Counted from the first letter of the stretch, positions 35,050 through 47,113 are shown. The stretch: DNA of 64,000 bases from Callorhinus ursinus (GCF_003265705.1 NW_020312828.1:58283485-58347484), one strand, 5' to 3'. The notes: a model not told the origin generated them from the letters alone. Numbers and translations are program-made.

Positions 35050-35165
35050 TTTATAATATCCTCTGCGCTAGCTGGTTTAAATCATCAACCATATCTTATT
35101 TCATTTTTATATGTCCACAGCACTGGGTACATTCCCTTTAAAAAAGGAATGCATATTGAATGCTC
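35050..35165 (+). mobile_element. possible L2 3' fragment
   Basis: 'catttttatatgtccacagc' then 'actgggtacattccc' and 'gcatattgaatg' weakly follow the L2 3' end in sense. Confidence 0.4.
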
Positions 35166-35169
35166 TGAT

Positions 35170-35785
35170 TGTATTAAGCTTAATACATTATTTTTTTTTA
35201 AATCTCCTGAAATCTCTACAAATTACTTGCATCACAGGCCTTTACTTACAGAATAAGCATGGAATTTCAAATCTATTAAACCTAATGGTTTTAAATATCA
35301 AGGAGTTCAAAACAAATAGACAAGTGATTAGGTTCCCCTCTTCTCTCAGCTCTCCCCTCCAAATATGTGTGATCAGAAAAAATAAAAAATATGTGTGATC
35401 AGCTTAGAAAATATATAATTAGTGATTAGTACATATACTGTCTTTAGCACATTTCTATGTATATATATTTTTCTTGATTAATATGATATTCCATCTTTGA
35501 TCAGAATTGCTATTTCTATACAACGGCTTATTAAATCATGTTAATGCTATCAACACTGTGATGATTTGAATATAAGGTAGTCTAGGGCATTTGCAGTTCT
35601 CAGCCTCAGTCATAGAAGTTCATCCCAGATGGTAAAAAATTCATCCAGTGTCACTAATTAAGGATTTGGCAATTTTGTGGATATAGTACCAGGTTTTGAA
35701 GCAAATTTCCTCCAGAGTTCTTTCACAGTTTACCATTAGGAACTAAGGTACTGATAATTACTACGTATCTCATTATGGGATACAA
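35170..35785. other. low-copy DNA, no gene seen
   Basis: A 95-codon frame at 35111-35398 shows no recognisable motif and overlaps an L2-like tail. Confidence 0.5.
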
Positions 35786-35789
35786 TATG

Positions 35790-36660
35790 CTTTTCCCCCC
35801 AACTTTATTGAAGAATGATTGACAAATATAATTGTATATATTTAAAGTGTGTGACATAATGATTTACATATACATTGTGGAATGATTACCAAGATCAGGA
35901 TAATTTAAACATTCATAACCTGACATAATTAACTCTTTTCTTGTGGTTGCAGTAATTTTGAAGTATACAATACTTTATTATTAACTTATGCTGTACATTA
36001 TTACATCCTGGGAATTTATTCTAACTGAAAGTTTATCCCCTTTGACTTACATCTCCCCATACCCCACTCCTCAGCCCTTGGCAAACACCATTCTATTCTC
36101 TGGTTCTATAAAATTGGCATTATTTTTTTTTAGATTCCACATATGAAAAATACAATACAATATTTGTCTCTCCTCATCTGGCTTATCACACTAGCATAAT
36201 GCCCTTCAGCTTCATCCATGTTCTCACAAATGGCAGGATTTCCTCTTTTTTATTAATGTCTGAATAATATTGCATTGTGTGTATGTATATGTATGGCTTC
36301 ATATCTTACATTTGAGTCTTTAATCCATTTTAGTTAATTTTTGTGAGTGGTGCAAGGGTCCAGTTTCATTGTTTTGCATGTGGATATCCAGCTTTCCCAG
36401 GACCATTTTTTAAAGAGACTATTCTTTCCCCATTTTGTGTTCATGGTGCCCTTGTTAAAAAGTAGTTGACCATATATGTGATACTATTTGGCTAGTATGG
36501 ACATTTTCATAATACTAATTCTTCCACCCAAATAATAAAATACTTAGGAATAAATTTAAGCAAGGAGGTGAAAGACCTGTGCATTGAAAACTAAATTCAC
36601 TGATGAAAGAATTGAAGAAGACACAAATAAATGGAAAGACATCCCATATTCTTAGATAAC
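35790..36660 (-). mobile_element. L1M (L1MA/B-like) with twin-priming 5' inversion
   Basis: 35790-36528 is minus-strand: 3' UTR complement ('aactttattgaagaatgatt', 'taatgatttacatatacatt'), then ORF2 C-terminus up to the complement of 'GRISIMKMSIL' at about 36500-36528. From about 36532 to 36655 the text switches to plus-strand ORF2, 'KYLGINLSKEVKDL' through 'KMERHPIF', which in an intact L1 lies directly upstream of that block. Contiguous ORF2 segments in opposite orientation at one junction are the hallmark of twin priming. A deletion also removes part of the middle of ORF2. Confidence 0.8.
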
Positions 36661-36664
36661 ATCC

Positions 36665-38565
36665 TTTCTTAGTACATGGAGCTCTGAGGCACCCAGCCCC
36701 ACATATCAATTTATTAGGCATTTACTGAATCTAACATCGTGAAGTTTATACTTAGAATTAAAAATGGAGGAAGAGCATGGATTTCTTCAAGGACAAATAT
36801 TTTCTGGATGAATGTACTGAGAGCAAACAGTGGAAACAAATTAGAGGTAATAATTTTTAATAGCTTTAGTAAGTTGGATTTTGGAGTCATGTATAATGTA
36901 AACAAAATATGGATCATTGCCCCAAACTATATATGAATATAAGATTTTGTGATTATTATATTAGGTGCCTCCTCTTTGAATGAACACAGAAATTTATAAA
37001 TACACACATATACATTTATGATATATATTCAATATATGTATATATTTGAAAAATAATAAGTTATATATGAGTTATAATTTTATGAAGAGCTAATAGACTC
37101 AACATTTACTACATCTAATATTGGGTGACTCTAAGAAGAAAATGTGAATTATCTTATAAAAGAAAGGAAAATAGAGGAGATACTGGAAGTTATGTTGCCA
37201 TATGTCAATAGAGAAATGGGCCTCCTATAACCCAGAGATAAAGAATCACAACGAGCTCACTGTTTTCTGGTGATAAATTTGATACACTGCAGTCTCAGTG
37301 AAAGCTTTATGTTTTTTCCTCAATTAAAAGCATATTTGGGCATATACCATAATTCACCATATAGATGAATCTGAATTCTGTAACAAATTCACTAGATGAT
37401 ATATTTCTGGATTTCTTTTAAACTTTATATTCTTTTCTGAAGCTCTTTTTATAGTGAGTTTTGGAGAATCAATTAGAATGATACTTCTAATAAAAGACTA
37501 CAGGATAGAGAATTTAAAATTCTGATGGGGCCGTATACTTTGTTAGCATTTTATGATTAAATTAGATCAGATGTATATACATACACACATATACATATAT
37601 ATATACATATATATATGTATTGGCATAAGACTTAAATAATATGAAAAACAAAATTTAAAGATTTATGGCTGTTAATGGACTTCATTTGTATTAAACTTTG
37701 TGAAAAATAGACTTTATACTTTATGCCTTTCCATCATAAGCAATATTCCAAGTGATTTCAATTATGTCTCAGTGGAATAATGGTGTCAGTTCTTTTATTT
37801 AATTTAATTACAAATTACAGTCTTTTTGAAACAAAATATAAGGGATAAAAAGCATAAAGTATAATCCAGGAATGACAGATAGCAATAACATATCACCAAA
37901 CAAGAAATTTGATTTCAAGCTAGTCTAAAGATTATGGATCTCTAGATTTAAATAAAGATACAATCACTGTCTGAAACTTGTGTGAAATTTTGTCTGATGG
38001 ACACTGGAATTTGAAAGCCTTGTTCTGAGGGACAGCTCTAAAAGTAGAAGGTCCACAATGGTTCCAGGGTTATGGTTTTCATAGTCTTTTTATAATAATA
38101 GTATCTAAAATGTTACATATCCATTTAGTACAGCTTGATTCAATGACAGGCTGATTTAATAAAAATATGGTTTTGTTAAAAAGACATTTCAAAACATAAC
38201 CTTTCTGTACAGTGCAATGAAGTTAGCAGAGTTTGTAATGTATTTTGATTATGCCCAAATTTGACTGATTCACAATAAAGTTAATTACATCTTCCATCTT
38301 TGTGGAATTGATGTTACTTGTTTTATTTTCAACACCTGAATTTTAAGGCATGCCTTTTGCTGGGTGTGGCGGGAGGTGAGGTCTTTGTAAAATTGGAGCC
38401 TAAATAATAAAAGTAAAACTGTTGGGAGCACATTTGAAGCTGTTTCAGGCTACCGATAGCTGTCATCATTTAGAAGTAATTGCAATATGAAGTTAATTAT
38501 GTTGTCAGAGCTGAACAGCAACTCCTGTCTCTTTAAAAGTCAAGGAGGAAAGAGAAATATAGGGC
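36665..38565. other. 1.9 kb low-copy DNA, no gene seen
   Basis: Holds an (AT)n/(CATA)n tract at 37573-37620. The last 180 bp (38390-38570) is compositionally distinct and rich in homeobox-type sites; see findings. No exon or repeat recognised. Confidence 0.5.
37573..37620. repeat. (AT/CATA)n low-complexity tract
   Basis: Alternating ATAC/ATAT units, largely self-complementary. Confidence 0.85.
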
Positions 38566-38589
38566 ATTAGGAAATGTGGCAGCTCTTCA

Positions 38590-38789
38590 TGGGGCTCCTG
38601 GGTGGCTCAGTTGGTTAAGCATCTGCCTTCAGCTCAGGTCATGATCCCAGGGTCCTGGGATCAAGCCCCTCATCGGGCTCCCTGCTCAACGGGGAGCCTG
38701 CTTCTCCCTCTCCCTCTGCCTGCAGCTCCCCCTGCTTGTTCTCTCTCTGTCTCTCTCAAATAAATAAATAAAATCTTAAAAAAAAAAAA
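38590..38789 (+). repeat. young carnivore SINE with perfect 20-bp target duplication
   Basis: 'ggggctcctgggtggctcag' head, 'ctgggatcaagcccctcatc' B-box region, CT-rich segment, poly-A. The flanks ggaaatgtggcagctcttca at 38570-38589 and 38790-38809 are identical, suggesting a recent insertion. Confidence 0.97.
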
Positions 38790-38811
38790 GGAAATGTGGC
38801 AGCTCTTCAAA

Positions 38812-39655
38812 CAGGCGTGGAGCTCAAGGTCAGCAATTTTTATAAGACTGAGGATCTGGTTTCATTCTATATTTTCAGGACAGTTATTGTACCATCTATT
38901 TTCTAATTTTTGCCATTTGTTTCTTCTCATAATTGCTGCTTAAATAAAGAAAAGAGTTGGGCTAGGCAGAGAGTCATCCATAACATGACAGTTTGCTCAG
39001 GTATGTATACTAGTCTTCCATCATAATATGATAAGTCTGTGCTAAATAATAATAACAATTTGTGATGTTTTAATGCAAGTAAAACAACAGCACATCCTCA
39101 AAGTGGCTAAAGAACATTTTAATTCCAGCCTTGTCATCAGTCCCCTGTTCTGTCTATGGGCTCAATGTGAGGCTAAATATAGATATAGTCTCAGATGGTT
39201 TTGATTAAAATTACCTTACTCCTGGATGCAAATAAAAAGTCAAAGTGGAAGAAAATATGGCAATATTTTCAAGAATATTGCTCATAAATAAAAATTCCTT
39301 TGGCATTTTGGCTGTCTATCACTTTTTGTTCAAAACATTCAAGTCTATAGGGATTACTGACATACTAACAAATCAACATATATTAGGCTCTTTAGAGTCT
39401 AATTAGAGTTGAAATATGTATACATGTTTAATAATTATGAGCCTTTTAATTTTGTCATAGTAACATTGATGACAAAAAATGTAATGAGACATTAGTGCCA
39501 AAAAATAATTCAGTTTCTGGCTAATAAAATGGAAATTAGTTGAAACTATGAAAATTACTAATTAAAAAGTGAAGTTTTCAATAATATATCTACTTGCCCT
39601 TAGTATAATCAAAGCTGCTTCCTTTTTTATAAGTATTTTTAAACATTATAATAAT
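38812..39655. other. low-copy DNA, no gene seen
   Basis: No repeat or exon recognised. Confidence 0.5.
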
Positions 39656-39658
39656 ATT

Positions 39659-39678
39659 TATATATATATATATATATC
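39659..39678. repeat. (TA)n microsatellite
   Basis: About ten TA units. Confidence 0.85.
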
Positions 39679-39801
39679 TCCATAACTTTCCTCACAAAGA
39701 TACCAAATAATTTAAAACATATATTTTGCAGAAAGAATTTTTAAATTTCTCTTATGAGAATATCAGTTTCCCATCTAATTCCATGAAAAATAGTTGTTTT
39801 A

Positions 39802-40014
39802 TTTTATTTATTTATTTATTTATTTTTAAAGATTTTATTTATTTATTTGAGAAAGAGAGAATGAGAGACAGAGAACACAAGAGGGAAGAGGGTCAGAGGG
39901 AGAAGCAGACTCCCCGCTGAGCAGGGAGCCCGATGTGGGACTTGATCCCGGGACTCCAGGATCATGACCTGAGCCAAAGGCAGTCGCTTAACCAACTGAG
40001 CCACACAGGTGCCC
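39802..40014 (-). repeat. young carnivore SINE with perfect 15-bp target duplication
   Basis: (TTTA)n and T-rich start, purine tract, 'cagactccccgctgagcagg', 'gacttgatcccgggactcca', then 'gagccacacaggtgccc'. Flanks aaaatagttgtttta at 39787-39801 and 40015-40029 are identical. Subtype with 'gactccaggatcatgac'. Confidence 0.96.
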
Positions 40015-40029
40015 AAAATAGTTGTTTTA

Positions 40030-41065
40030 ATTAGACATTTGTCTAGAGTAGGAAAAGTCATTATAGCATGAAATAGGGGCAGGACAAAATATGGCAATTT
40101 ATAGTGGGCCACTCAAAATCTGGACCCTCAAAATATTTTATTATTCTATTTTATTTATTTGTTTTTGAGCTAAATTATTTCCACTTTAAGACAGATAAAA
40201 TGAAGCACTTTTTTCATATGGATATTATTAGAGATAAGACAGTATTTACTTCTGATCTAATATAATCTTATAGGATATGAAGATCCCAATCGATAAACAG
40301 ATGAAGACAAAAGAATTAAATTTAAGACACAAGTGATAGTTTCTTCCTTTCCACAGTAGCCCAAGATGAATGGAACAAAATACTTTTAGATTGACCCTTT
40401 TCAAACGTAACAGTTCAAACTCTTTAAGATCTAAAGCATAAACGTAGGAGGAAGTATGTCTACCATTTTAATCCAGTACACAATTATACCAGAGTTCATT
40501 CTTATGGTACTACAGCAATAGTCCCAGAAATCTGTATGTTTCTTTTTATCTTATAAACTAATTTCTTGCCTGTGTCACTTTTACTTCCCACATTTAACTA
40601 TAAATATTTTCTGCTTTACTCTTAAAATCTCCAAAACATGTTCTTTTGAATACTTTGTTTTTTTGTTTGTTCAGAGTCCTCTTCTTAAATTTCAGATATT
40701 TACATGTATTTTTTGCAATGCAGTTTTCAGAAAATACTCATTGTGAAATTTAAGAAGTGCTTACTCCCACTCACTGTGCAGCTATGCGCTGCAGGCCAAA
40801 CATAATTAAAATTATTGCAGTCATCTGAACACTAGATTCTTTTCTAACAAATTTGCATTAAAATGCCAGAAAAAAATGAGCCAAGCTGACACTGCTAGAT
40901 ATAAACATTGGTAAGCTTTCTTTATTTCTGCCCTAGCAAGACCCTTTCAATTTTGAACTTCCAAAAGTTAGTTCATCAAGGTCTGTATAGAAAGATTGAC
41001 AAATTAGATTGGACCATAAAATTGAGATATTTTTGTTATATTTTTTCTAGCTAATTCACGTACTT
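40030..41065. other. 1 kb low-copy DNA, no gene seen
   Basis: Nothing recognised. Confidence 0.5.
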
Positions 41066-41083
41066 GTATAAATTCTTATTTTG

Positions 41084-41290
41084 GGGTGCCTGGGTGGCTC
41101 AGTTGGTTAAGCAACTGCCTTTGGCTCAGGTCATGATCCTGGAGTCCCTGGATCGAGTCCCGCATCGGGCTCCCTGCTCAGCGGGGAGTCTGCTTCTCCC
41201 TCTGACCCTCCCCCCTCTCATGTGCTCTCTCTCTCTCATTCTCTCTGTCTCAAATAAATAAATAAAATCTTTAAAAAAATAAATAAATAA
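41084..41290 (+). repeat. young carnivore SINE with perfect 16-bp target duplication
   Basis: 'ggtgcctgggtggctcagtt', 'gatcctggagtccctggatc', 'gagtcccgcatcgggctccc', CT-rich part, (TAAA)n tail. Flanks ataaattcttattttg at 41068-41083 and 41291-41306. Subtype with 'gatcctggagtcc'. Confidence 0.96.
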
Positions 41291-41389
41291 ATAAATTCTT
41301 ATTTTGCAAGCTCACACTCTTTTTAATTGTATAGATTCTTTATTTTTTCATATGGCATTTTACTAGGATGGTCCTTGGGCTTATTTAAT

Positions 41390-41540
41390 CATTTGGCATA
41401 TTTTTATTAAGTTCAGATTATATGACAGGTATAGTACAAAGTGCTAAGAATATAAAAAAATAGAAGACATAATCCTGTATGGCAAGGAGTCACAGTCAAG
41501 TGAGGCAGAGAGAACTAAGTAGATAATTAGGGTACAATAT
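41390..41540 (-). mobile_element. L2 3' end
   Basis: 'atttttattaagttcagatt', 'atatgacaggtatagtacaa', 'ctaagaatataaaaaaatag' and 'ggagtcacagtcaagtgagg' match the complement of the L2 3' terminus. Confidence 0.7.
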
Positions 41541-41544
41541 GACA

Positions 41545-41980
41545 CTCAAATAACTAACTAAAAACAAGCAACATGCTTGCAGTTCTCTTCATCTTTACCC
41601 TGTCTATTGCCTGATATATTTTTGACTTCTTGAAACTTTTCTAAGATTAATGGACATTTTCTGGCTCAAAGAAAAAATAGTAGTAACAATCAAGACAGGC
41701 AGATCAACAGATATTTTCATGAAATGATGAGTTCCATTTAAGATCTTCATCAATCTTAATTTCAAAAATTAGGGCTTCCAGTTTTGTTTACCTGGATCCT
41801 CAGTAGGGTTTTATGAACAGTGCTTCTGAATCAGGGTAGATGTGCTCAAGTTATTTTTCAGTCCTTCTTATTCTCCACTGGGCCCCATTTTTTCCTAGCT
41901 TCATTATGTAGTGTAACAAGACTTTGGTTAAGGAAAATTATTAAAACGCCTTGAGAGTCTGTGTGCTTTTTCAGTGTAGA
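41545..41980. other. low-copy DNA, no gene seen
   Basis: Nothing recognised. Confidence 0.5.
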
Positions 41981-41981
41981 T

Positions 41982-42180
41982 CTCTGGTTCTCAACCAGGG
42001 GCCACTTTACATCTCAGAGAAATTTGGTAATATCTGTAAACATTTTTGATTATCACAACTGAAGGGTTACTGCTGATATTGAGTAAATAGAGGCCAGATA
42101 TGCTGCTAAGCATTCCACATTGAAAAGGATAGTCCTCTGTTGGCCCCAAATGTTAATGGGGCCATGTTGAGAATTACTTT
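41982..42180 (+). mobile_element. MER5A-type hAT (Charlie) DNA transposon
   Basis: 'ctctggttctcaaccagggg', 'gattatcacaactgaagggt', 'gaggccagatatgctgctaa', 'ggccccaaatgttaatgggg' and 'atgttgagaattactttg' follow the ~190-bp MER5A consensus end to end, with TIR remnants at both ends. Non-autonomous, with no coding potential. Confidence 0.9.
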
Positions 42181-42183
42181 GCA

Positions 42184-42592
42184 TTAGTTTTCTAGGGCTG
42201 CCATAACAAAGTACCATAGAGGGTATTAACAACAGAAACAACAGAAATTGATTTTCTCACAGTTCTAGAAGTTAAGACTCCAAAATCAAGGTGGCAGCAT
42301 GGTTGAGTTCTTCTGAAGCCTCTCCCCTTGGCTTGCAGATGGCCACCTTCTCACTATGTCTTCACATGTTCATTCCTCAATGTGCATGCATCCCAGGTGT
42401 TTCTTTTCCTTTCTTACAAGAATAGCAGTCATATTATATTAGGGCCTCACACCAATGACCTCATTTTAACTTAATCACTTCTTTAAAGGCCTTATCTCCA
42501 AATACCATTTCCGTCCAAGGCACTGGGGATTGGAACTTCAATATATGAATCTGAGGGAACACAATTCAGCCCAAAAAATCCTTGTTTAGAGT
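42184..42592 (-). mobile_element. MLT1-type LTR (ERVL-MaLR)
   Basis: Complement of MLT1: 'attagttttctagggctgcc', 'gattttctcacagttctaga', 'atggccaccttctcactatg', 'atgacctcattttaacttaa', then 'cttcaatatatgaatctgag'. It abuts MER5A directly. Confidence 0.88.
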
Positions 42593-42619
42593 TTCAAATT
42601 CCAAATCAGTCCTATAATG

Positions 42620-42790
42620 TCTATAAGGCCTTAGAAAATATATTCGAACTTTGGGGTATAACAATTTCCTCATCTGTAAAATAATACTTATTTCATTGAT
42701 ATGATTTGAGGATTAAATTAATTAATATATTGCAAAGTTCTTAAAAAGATGCCTAAGATATAATGAATACTTTTTGAAGGAATAGCTATT
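42620..42790 (+). repeat. MIR fragment
   Basis: 'caatttcctcatctgtaaaa', 'atatgatttgaggattaaat' and 'gcctaagatataatgaatac' follow the MIR core and tail in sense. Confidence 0.75.
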
Positions 42791-43139
42791 TATCACTGGA
42801 TGTGATCTGTGAAATAGAACACTCCATCATATAATCATTACATGATTGAGGTATGCATGCAAAGTACTTAACATTATTCTTGTCTACCATATGACAGGTA
42901 CTTAATAAATATTGATTCCCTTTCCTTTTTTCTTACTGATTCTATGTACACAAAGGCTAAGAACAATTTAGACAACAAAAGGAAACACCTATATCAGAGT
43001 CAGCATCAGAAGAGGCAAAACTTAAACTTCTTATCTCTGAGATTTTTTTTGATATTTAAATAGAAGTATGACTACTCTATCCCTTGAGCACAGGTCTACT
43101 ACTGAATTTGTGTTGAGGCATTGGTTTTTATTTCTTTCC

Positions 43140-43255
43140 ATATCTGTCTTCTTACTAAATTACAAGTTTCCTGATAAGGCATCATATTTTACATTCTTTA
43201 TATTTCTAACTGTTAGCATAGCTCTTGCACATAATACTAGAATTAATAACAATCA
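43140..43255 (+). mobile_element. L2 3' fragment, diverged
   Basis: 'actaaattacaagtttcctg' then 'tgttagcatagctcttgcac' resembles the sense L2 3' end. Confidence 0.45.
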
Positions 43256-43259
43256 TAGT

Positions 43260-43915
43260 AGATGTAATTTCAATGTTTGAAATAGGTCATACACTATGTT
43301 AATAATTTAAGATGGCTTAGTTCAATAATAGAACGATTGTATAAGGGAAGTATGAATGTTGCTCAATTATATTTATGGATTTTAAAGGATACAATCTTGA
43401 AGATTAGAACTAAAGTTCAAAATCAAGCAATTTGACTCCATATTCTGTGTTTTTAACTACTACAAAATAAGATAAACTCCCTAAATGTTGAATTAATAAA
43501 ATGAATTAACAATTGGGGAAAAAATCATCACATACAGAAAATTAAGAGATGTGCTAGTCATAGGTACCAGTACCACGGTGCCTGGAGAGATAAAACATAA
43601 TGAACATTATGTTCATTGTATGTTCTCAAAATTAAAGAGGATAAGAAATAATGGAAAAGTCAGCCAATCAGACATCTTTTGTTCTTTTTGAGTGTAGTTT
43701 CTCTATCATGACTACATTAAACATAAAAATAAAAATTTCATTCTTGTTGGAGAGAAGTATTTATACTAATCAGTTATGTGGATAGATATATGTATTTTTT
43801 TACATGTGTGTGTAATATAATTTCAAAATAGATGTGTTTTGAATTAAATAAAAATTATTTAATCATAGAACATAGCTGCTCCAAGCAAATTTTAATACTG
43901 AGAATTCATCTATGC
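43260..43915. other. low-copy DNA, no gene seen
   Basis: Nothing recognised. Confidence 0.5.
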
Positions 43916-43920
43916 ATTTA

Positions 43921-43979
43921 GTGTGTGTGTGTGTGTGTGTGTGTGTATGTATATATATAATATATATTTTATATATATT
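43921..43979. repeat. (GT)13 plus (AT)n microsatellite
   Basis: Thirteen GT units at 43921-43946, then an AT-rich tract. The ORF here reading 'THTHTH' is a repeat artefact. Confidence 0.95.
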
Positions 43980-44189
43980 TGGTGATATACAGTATACATA
44001 TATGGTGGTAATAATTAATAACACAAAACAATATTTAGAATGATTGTTAGATGAATTTTTAAAAAGTATCCACACAAGTACAGTATGTAAAACATATAAA
44101 ATCTTCCAATTTGTTAAATCAAAAGTCAGTACCCAATGACCATCCTACTTGACCCATGGACCACATCAAATACGGCTAATTAATCTATC

Positions 44190-44677
44190 TCCATGACATA
44201 TTTTCCTCCTTTGGCTTCCAGGAAACCAACCCCTCCTGATTTTCTTTCTACTTCATTTGTTGCTCTTTTGATCACTTTTATTTTCCTATTTCAAAACTTT
44301 TAATTTTAGAGACCTTGGTCTTCTCCCTACTGTCCACCAAACAATCATTCTTTTGATGATCACCTCCAATATTATGATTTTAACACCAAAAGCTTTATAT
44401 TTCTCATGAGAACACTATCTTGAATTCCAGGCTCATATAATAATCTAAGTTATAAAATATTATTTCTGATTTCTTTCTCTCAAAGTATGCTCTATACTTA
44501 ACCTTCAGTTACTATCTCAGTAAACTGTAACTCCTTCCTTGCAGTTATTCAAGGCAAAGGCTTTAGAGTCATTCTTTTTATTTGTCCTCACATATATTTT
44601 TCTTGATTTGACAGTATATTTAAAATCTGACCACAAGTTTTTCACCACCACTGTTACCATCCTCGTCTGAGTCACTG
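44190..44677 (+). mobile_element. L2 internal and 3' portion
   Basis: Sense-strand L2 landmarks: 'tggcttccaggaaaccaacc', 'gccttggtc'-like segment at 44310, 'ctttagagtcattcttttta', then 'atttaaaatctgaccacaag' and 'caccaccactgttaccatcc'. Order is preserved with deletions. Confidence 0.7.
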
Positions 44678-45060
44678 TATCAGTTAGCTACTGTTAGTGA
44701 ATCACCAAACACAAAATTTCAGTAGAATACACAATAAACATTTATTCTTATAAATCTGCTGGTCAGTTGGTATAATTCTGCTCCAGGCTGTGGTAGCTGG
44801 GCATTGTGATCCAGTATGGCTTAGCTCAGAGGTTTAACACCATTTGCCATTCATTTCCCTTTTGAGGCACTAACTGAGGCATGTGTTTTTAATAGAGATG
44901 GCAGAAGCATAAAAGAACAAAGTTCCCTTAAAGTTCTCTTAAGGCTTAGCATCAGAATTGGCTAAACCTCATTTTAAGAGGTAATACAATAAATTCCACT
45001 CATGATGATGTTGCAAAAGTTCTGATGAAAGGAGGAATAAAGTATTTTGGCTAAATATTC
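44678..45060. mobile_element. LTR-like interspersed repeat, class uncertain
   Basis: 'tatcagttagctactgttag', 'caataaacatttattcttat', 'ataattctgctccaggctgt' and 'ttgaggcactaactgaggca' follow a repeat common in mammals that I believe is LTR-derived, but cannot name securely. Confidence 0.4.
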
Positions 45061-45064
45061 AGTT

Positions 45065-45715
45065 GATCAAGCAGTGGAAGAAAAGTCACGTCCTTGGTAT
45101 TAATGACCCAAATATCTAAAGGAGAATTTTTACTAGCCAGTTTGAGGTGACTTATCCAACTCTGAAATACCCAGTATTACTACTAGAATGGAACAAATCT
45201 GTTTAAACAGCCCTTGGCCACAGACCCAACCCAGTGGCTAGCAGAGTAGGGTCGGCCAAAACCCACCAAAATGAAATATGTTACATTGAGGAAAGAAGAC
45301 TTCTTATACTACAAAGTGGAAAGAAACTTGGTTTTCTTTGCAAACCTCTTCTCTGAATATACACAAACAATGAGATCAGCATGATTTAAATTTAGAAATA
45401 CACTGATGAAGATGAAAATAGTTTCCTTTGCTGTATTCTCCCAATGTATCTGTAGAAAAATAGAGTTTATGAATATATAAATATTGGTGTGCATTTATGT
45501 TAAATAATTTTAATCATACCTTTGTAATTTCTCCAATTTCATTCATTTAACTTATTCATTAGAAAAGAATACAATCACTACAAATTAAAGTTTGATTTTC
45601 CATGGTTTTAAAAAACTATTGTCCTCTGTATTTTTTAAAAAAATTAGTACTTCATATATTTATCTTTAAATACTTGACACTTATTTTAGACACTTATTTT
45701 AAACTTCAATTTTAA
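45065..45715. other. low-copy DNA, no gene seen
   Basis: Nothing recognised. Confidence 0.5.
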
Positions 45716-45728
45716 AAACCTTGTACTT

Positions 45729-45917
45729 CTGGGCACCTGGGTGGCTCAGTCGTTAAGTGTCTGCCTTCAGCTCAGGTCATGATCCCAGGGTCCTGGGATC
45801 GAGTCCCACATCGGGATCCCTGCTCGGCAGGAAGCCTGCTTCTCCCTCTCCCACTCCCCCTGCTTGTGTTCCCTCTCTCACTGTCTCTCTCTCTGTCCAA
45901 TAAATAAATAAAATCTT

Positions 45918-45962
<45 letters not shown>

Positions 45963-45964
45963 AT
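45729..45964 (+). repeat. carnivore SINE with long (TAAA)n tail
   Basis: 'ctgggcacctgggtggctca', 'ctgggatcgagtcccacatc', CT-rich part, then about eleven TAAA units (45919-45963). Flanks accttgtactt at 45718-45728 and 45965-45975 are identical. Confidence 0.95.
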
Positions 45965-45979
45965 ACCTTGTACTTTTAT

Positions 45980-47070
45980 TGGTTTACACCAGTTCTAGGA
46001 ATATTTTCTGGAGATTTAAATAGTAATTCCCTTCTGAAGGGGGAAAAAGATTGCTTTATTATTGTTGCAATTCAAATGGCTTGTATACCATTTTGGCGAA
46101 CATATTGCTGACAGTCTTCATTTTCAACTCATTATCAGTTTTACACAGCCCAGCATGTCAGAGCCTGGTGACGGTTTTATAAAGATGTGGCTCTTTTCTT
46201 AAGAAGAGATGATAATTATATATTCTTACAATGTAAAGGGCTCCATAATCGCTTTATCCTTGGTGTAACATTAATAGAGTTTTTTTAATAAATCAGGTTT
46301 ATTGGCCATTAGAAACCCACGATGCTGGGTTGCATTATAGTTAGAGTCATATCTGTGTGGTGCAGTTTTACCCCTCGATGGTTGCCAGTTGCAAAGACAT
46401 TAATAAAGATTAGGTAGCAACAAAGACTGGAACATATGCCAGTTACTTTAAAATTGTAATTTTATTACCATTAAATCAGCAATTTTTTGGCATGTTATTT
46501 GTGGCAAGGAAAATCGAATGGTTTCCAAAGTATAAAACTTAGATATGATAAACCATATCATATCATAAACCAACAAACTATAAATAGTTTGTTTTAGAGA
46601 GGTAGTTTGAATTAGAAAGGTATAATATTACTCGGTTGCAGTCATTACAGTCATTACAAAAATGATGTGAACATAAACATTTTACTGAGTGTGGCATGGC
46701 TACAGAAGTCACTGAAATACATGTCTTCTCTACACCAGCCATGAGATATCTTAGAGAGGGTTTCAATAAAGATGGTTTGAATTCATAAGTCAGATTCAGG
46801 GTAGAATAGTTTATAGGCATTTATCTGTTATATCTGCTCTGGAAGAAATTCCACGTCCTGTTGGAACACTCTCCCCACTCAGGCTTGGGAATGCTTACCA
46901 TTGCTGGGACCTAGAGTTACCACAGACTTCAAAATCTCAATAACAAACCTGGGTTTTGTTTTTGGATTTTAAAGAAATATATTCATTTCTCTTCACTGAA
47001 ATGGATGAGAGGTTGTAAAATGAAGAGACACACTACTTTTTCTACCCTACATTAATGAAAGTGACAAATT
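45980..47070. other. 1.1 kb low-copy DNA, no gene; candidate conserved block
   Basis: About 46060-46520 carries no repeat and is built of short AT-rich transcription-factor-like words between GC-balanced stretches; see findings. No coding frame. Confidence 0.45.
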
Positions 47071-47072
47071 CA

Positions 47073-47073
<1 letters not shown>

Positions 47074-47110
<37 letters not shown>
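47074..47110. repeat. (CA)18 microsatellite
   Basis: Uninterrupted CA repeat of 37 bp, likely polymorphic. Confidence 0.97.

Positions 47111-47113
<3 letters not shown>

Noticed and set aside
43863..44075. A 70-codon frame with a THTHTH run
   Set aside because: It is produced by the (GT)13 microsatellite.
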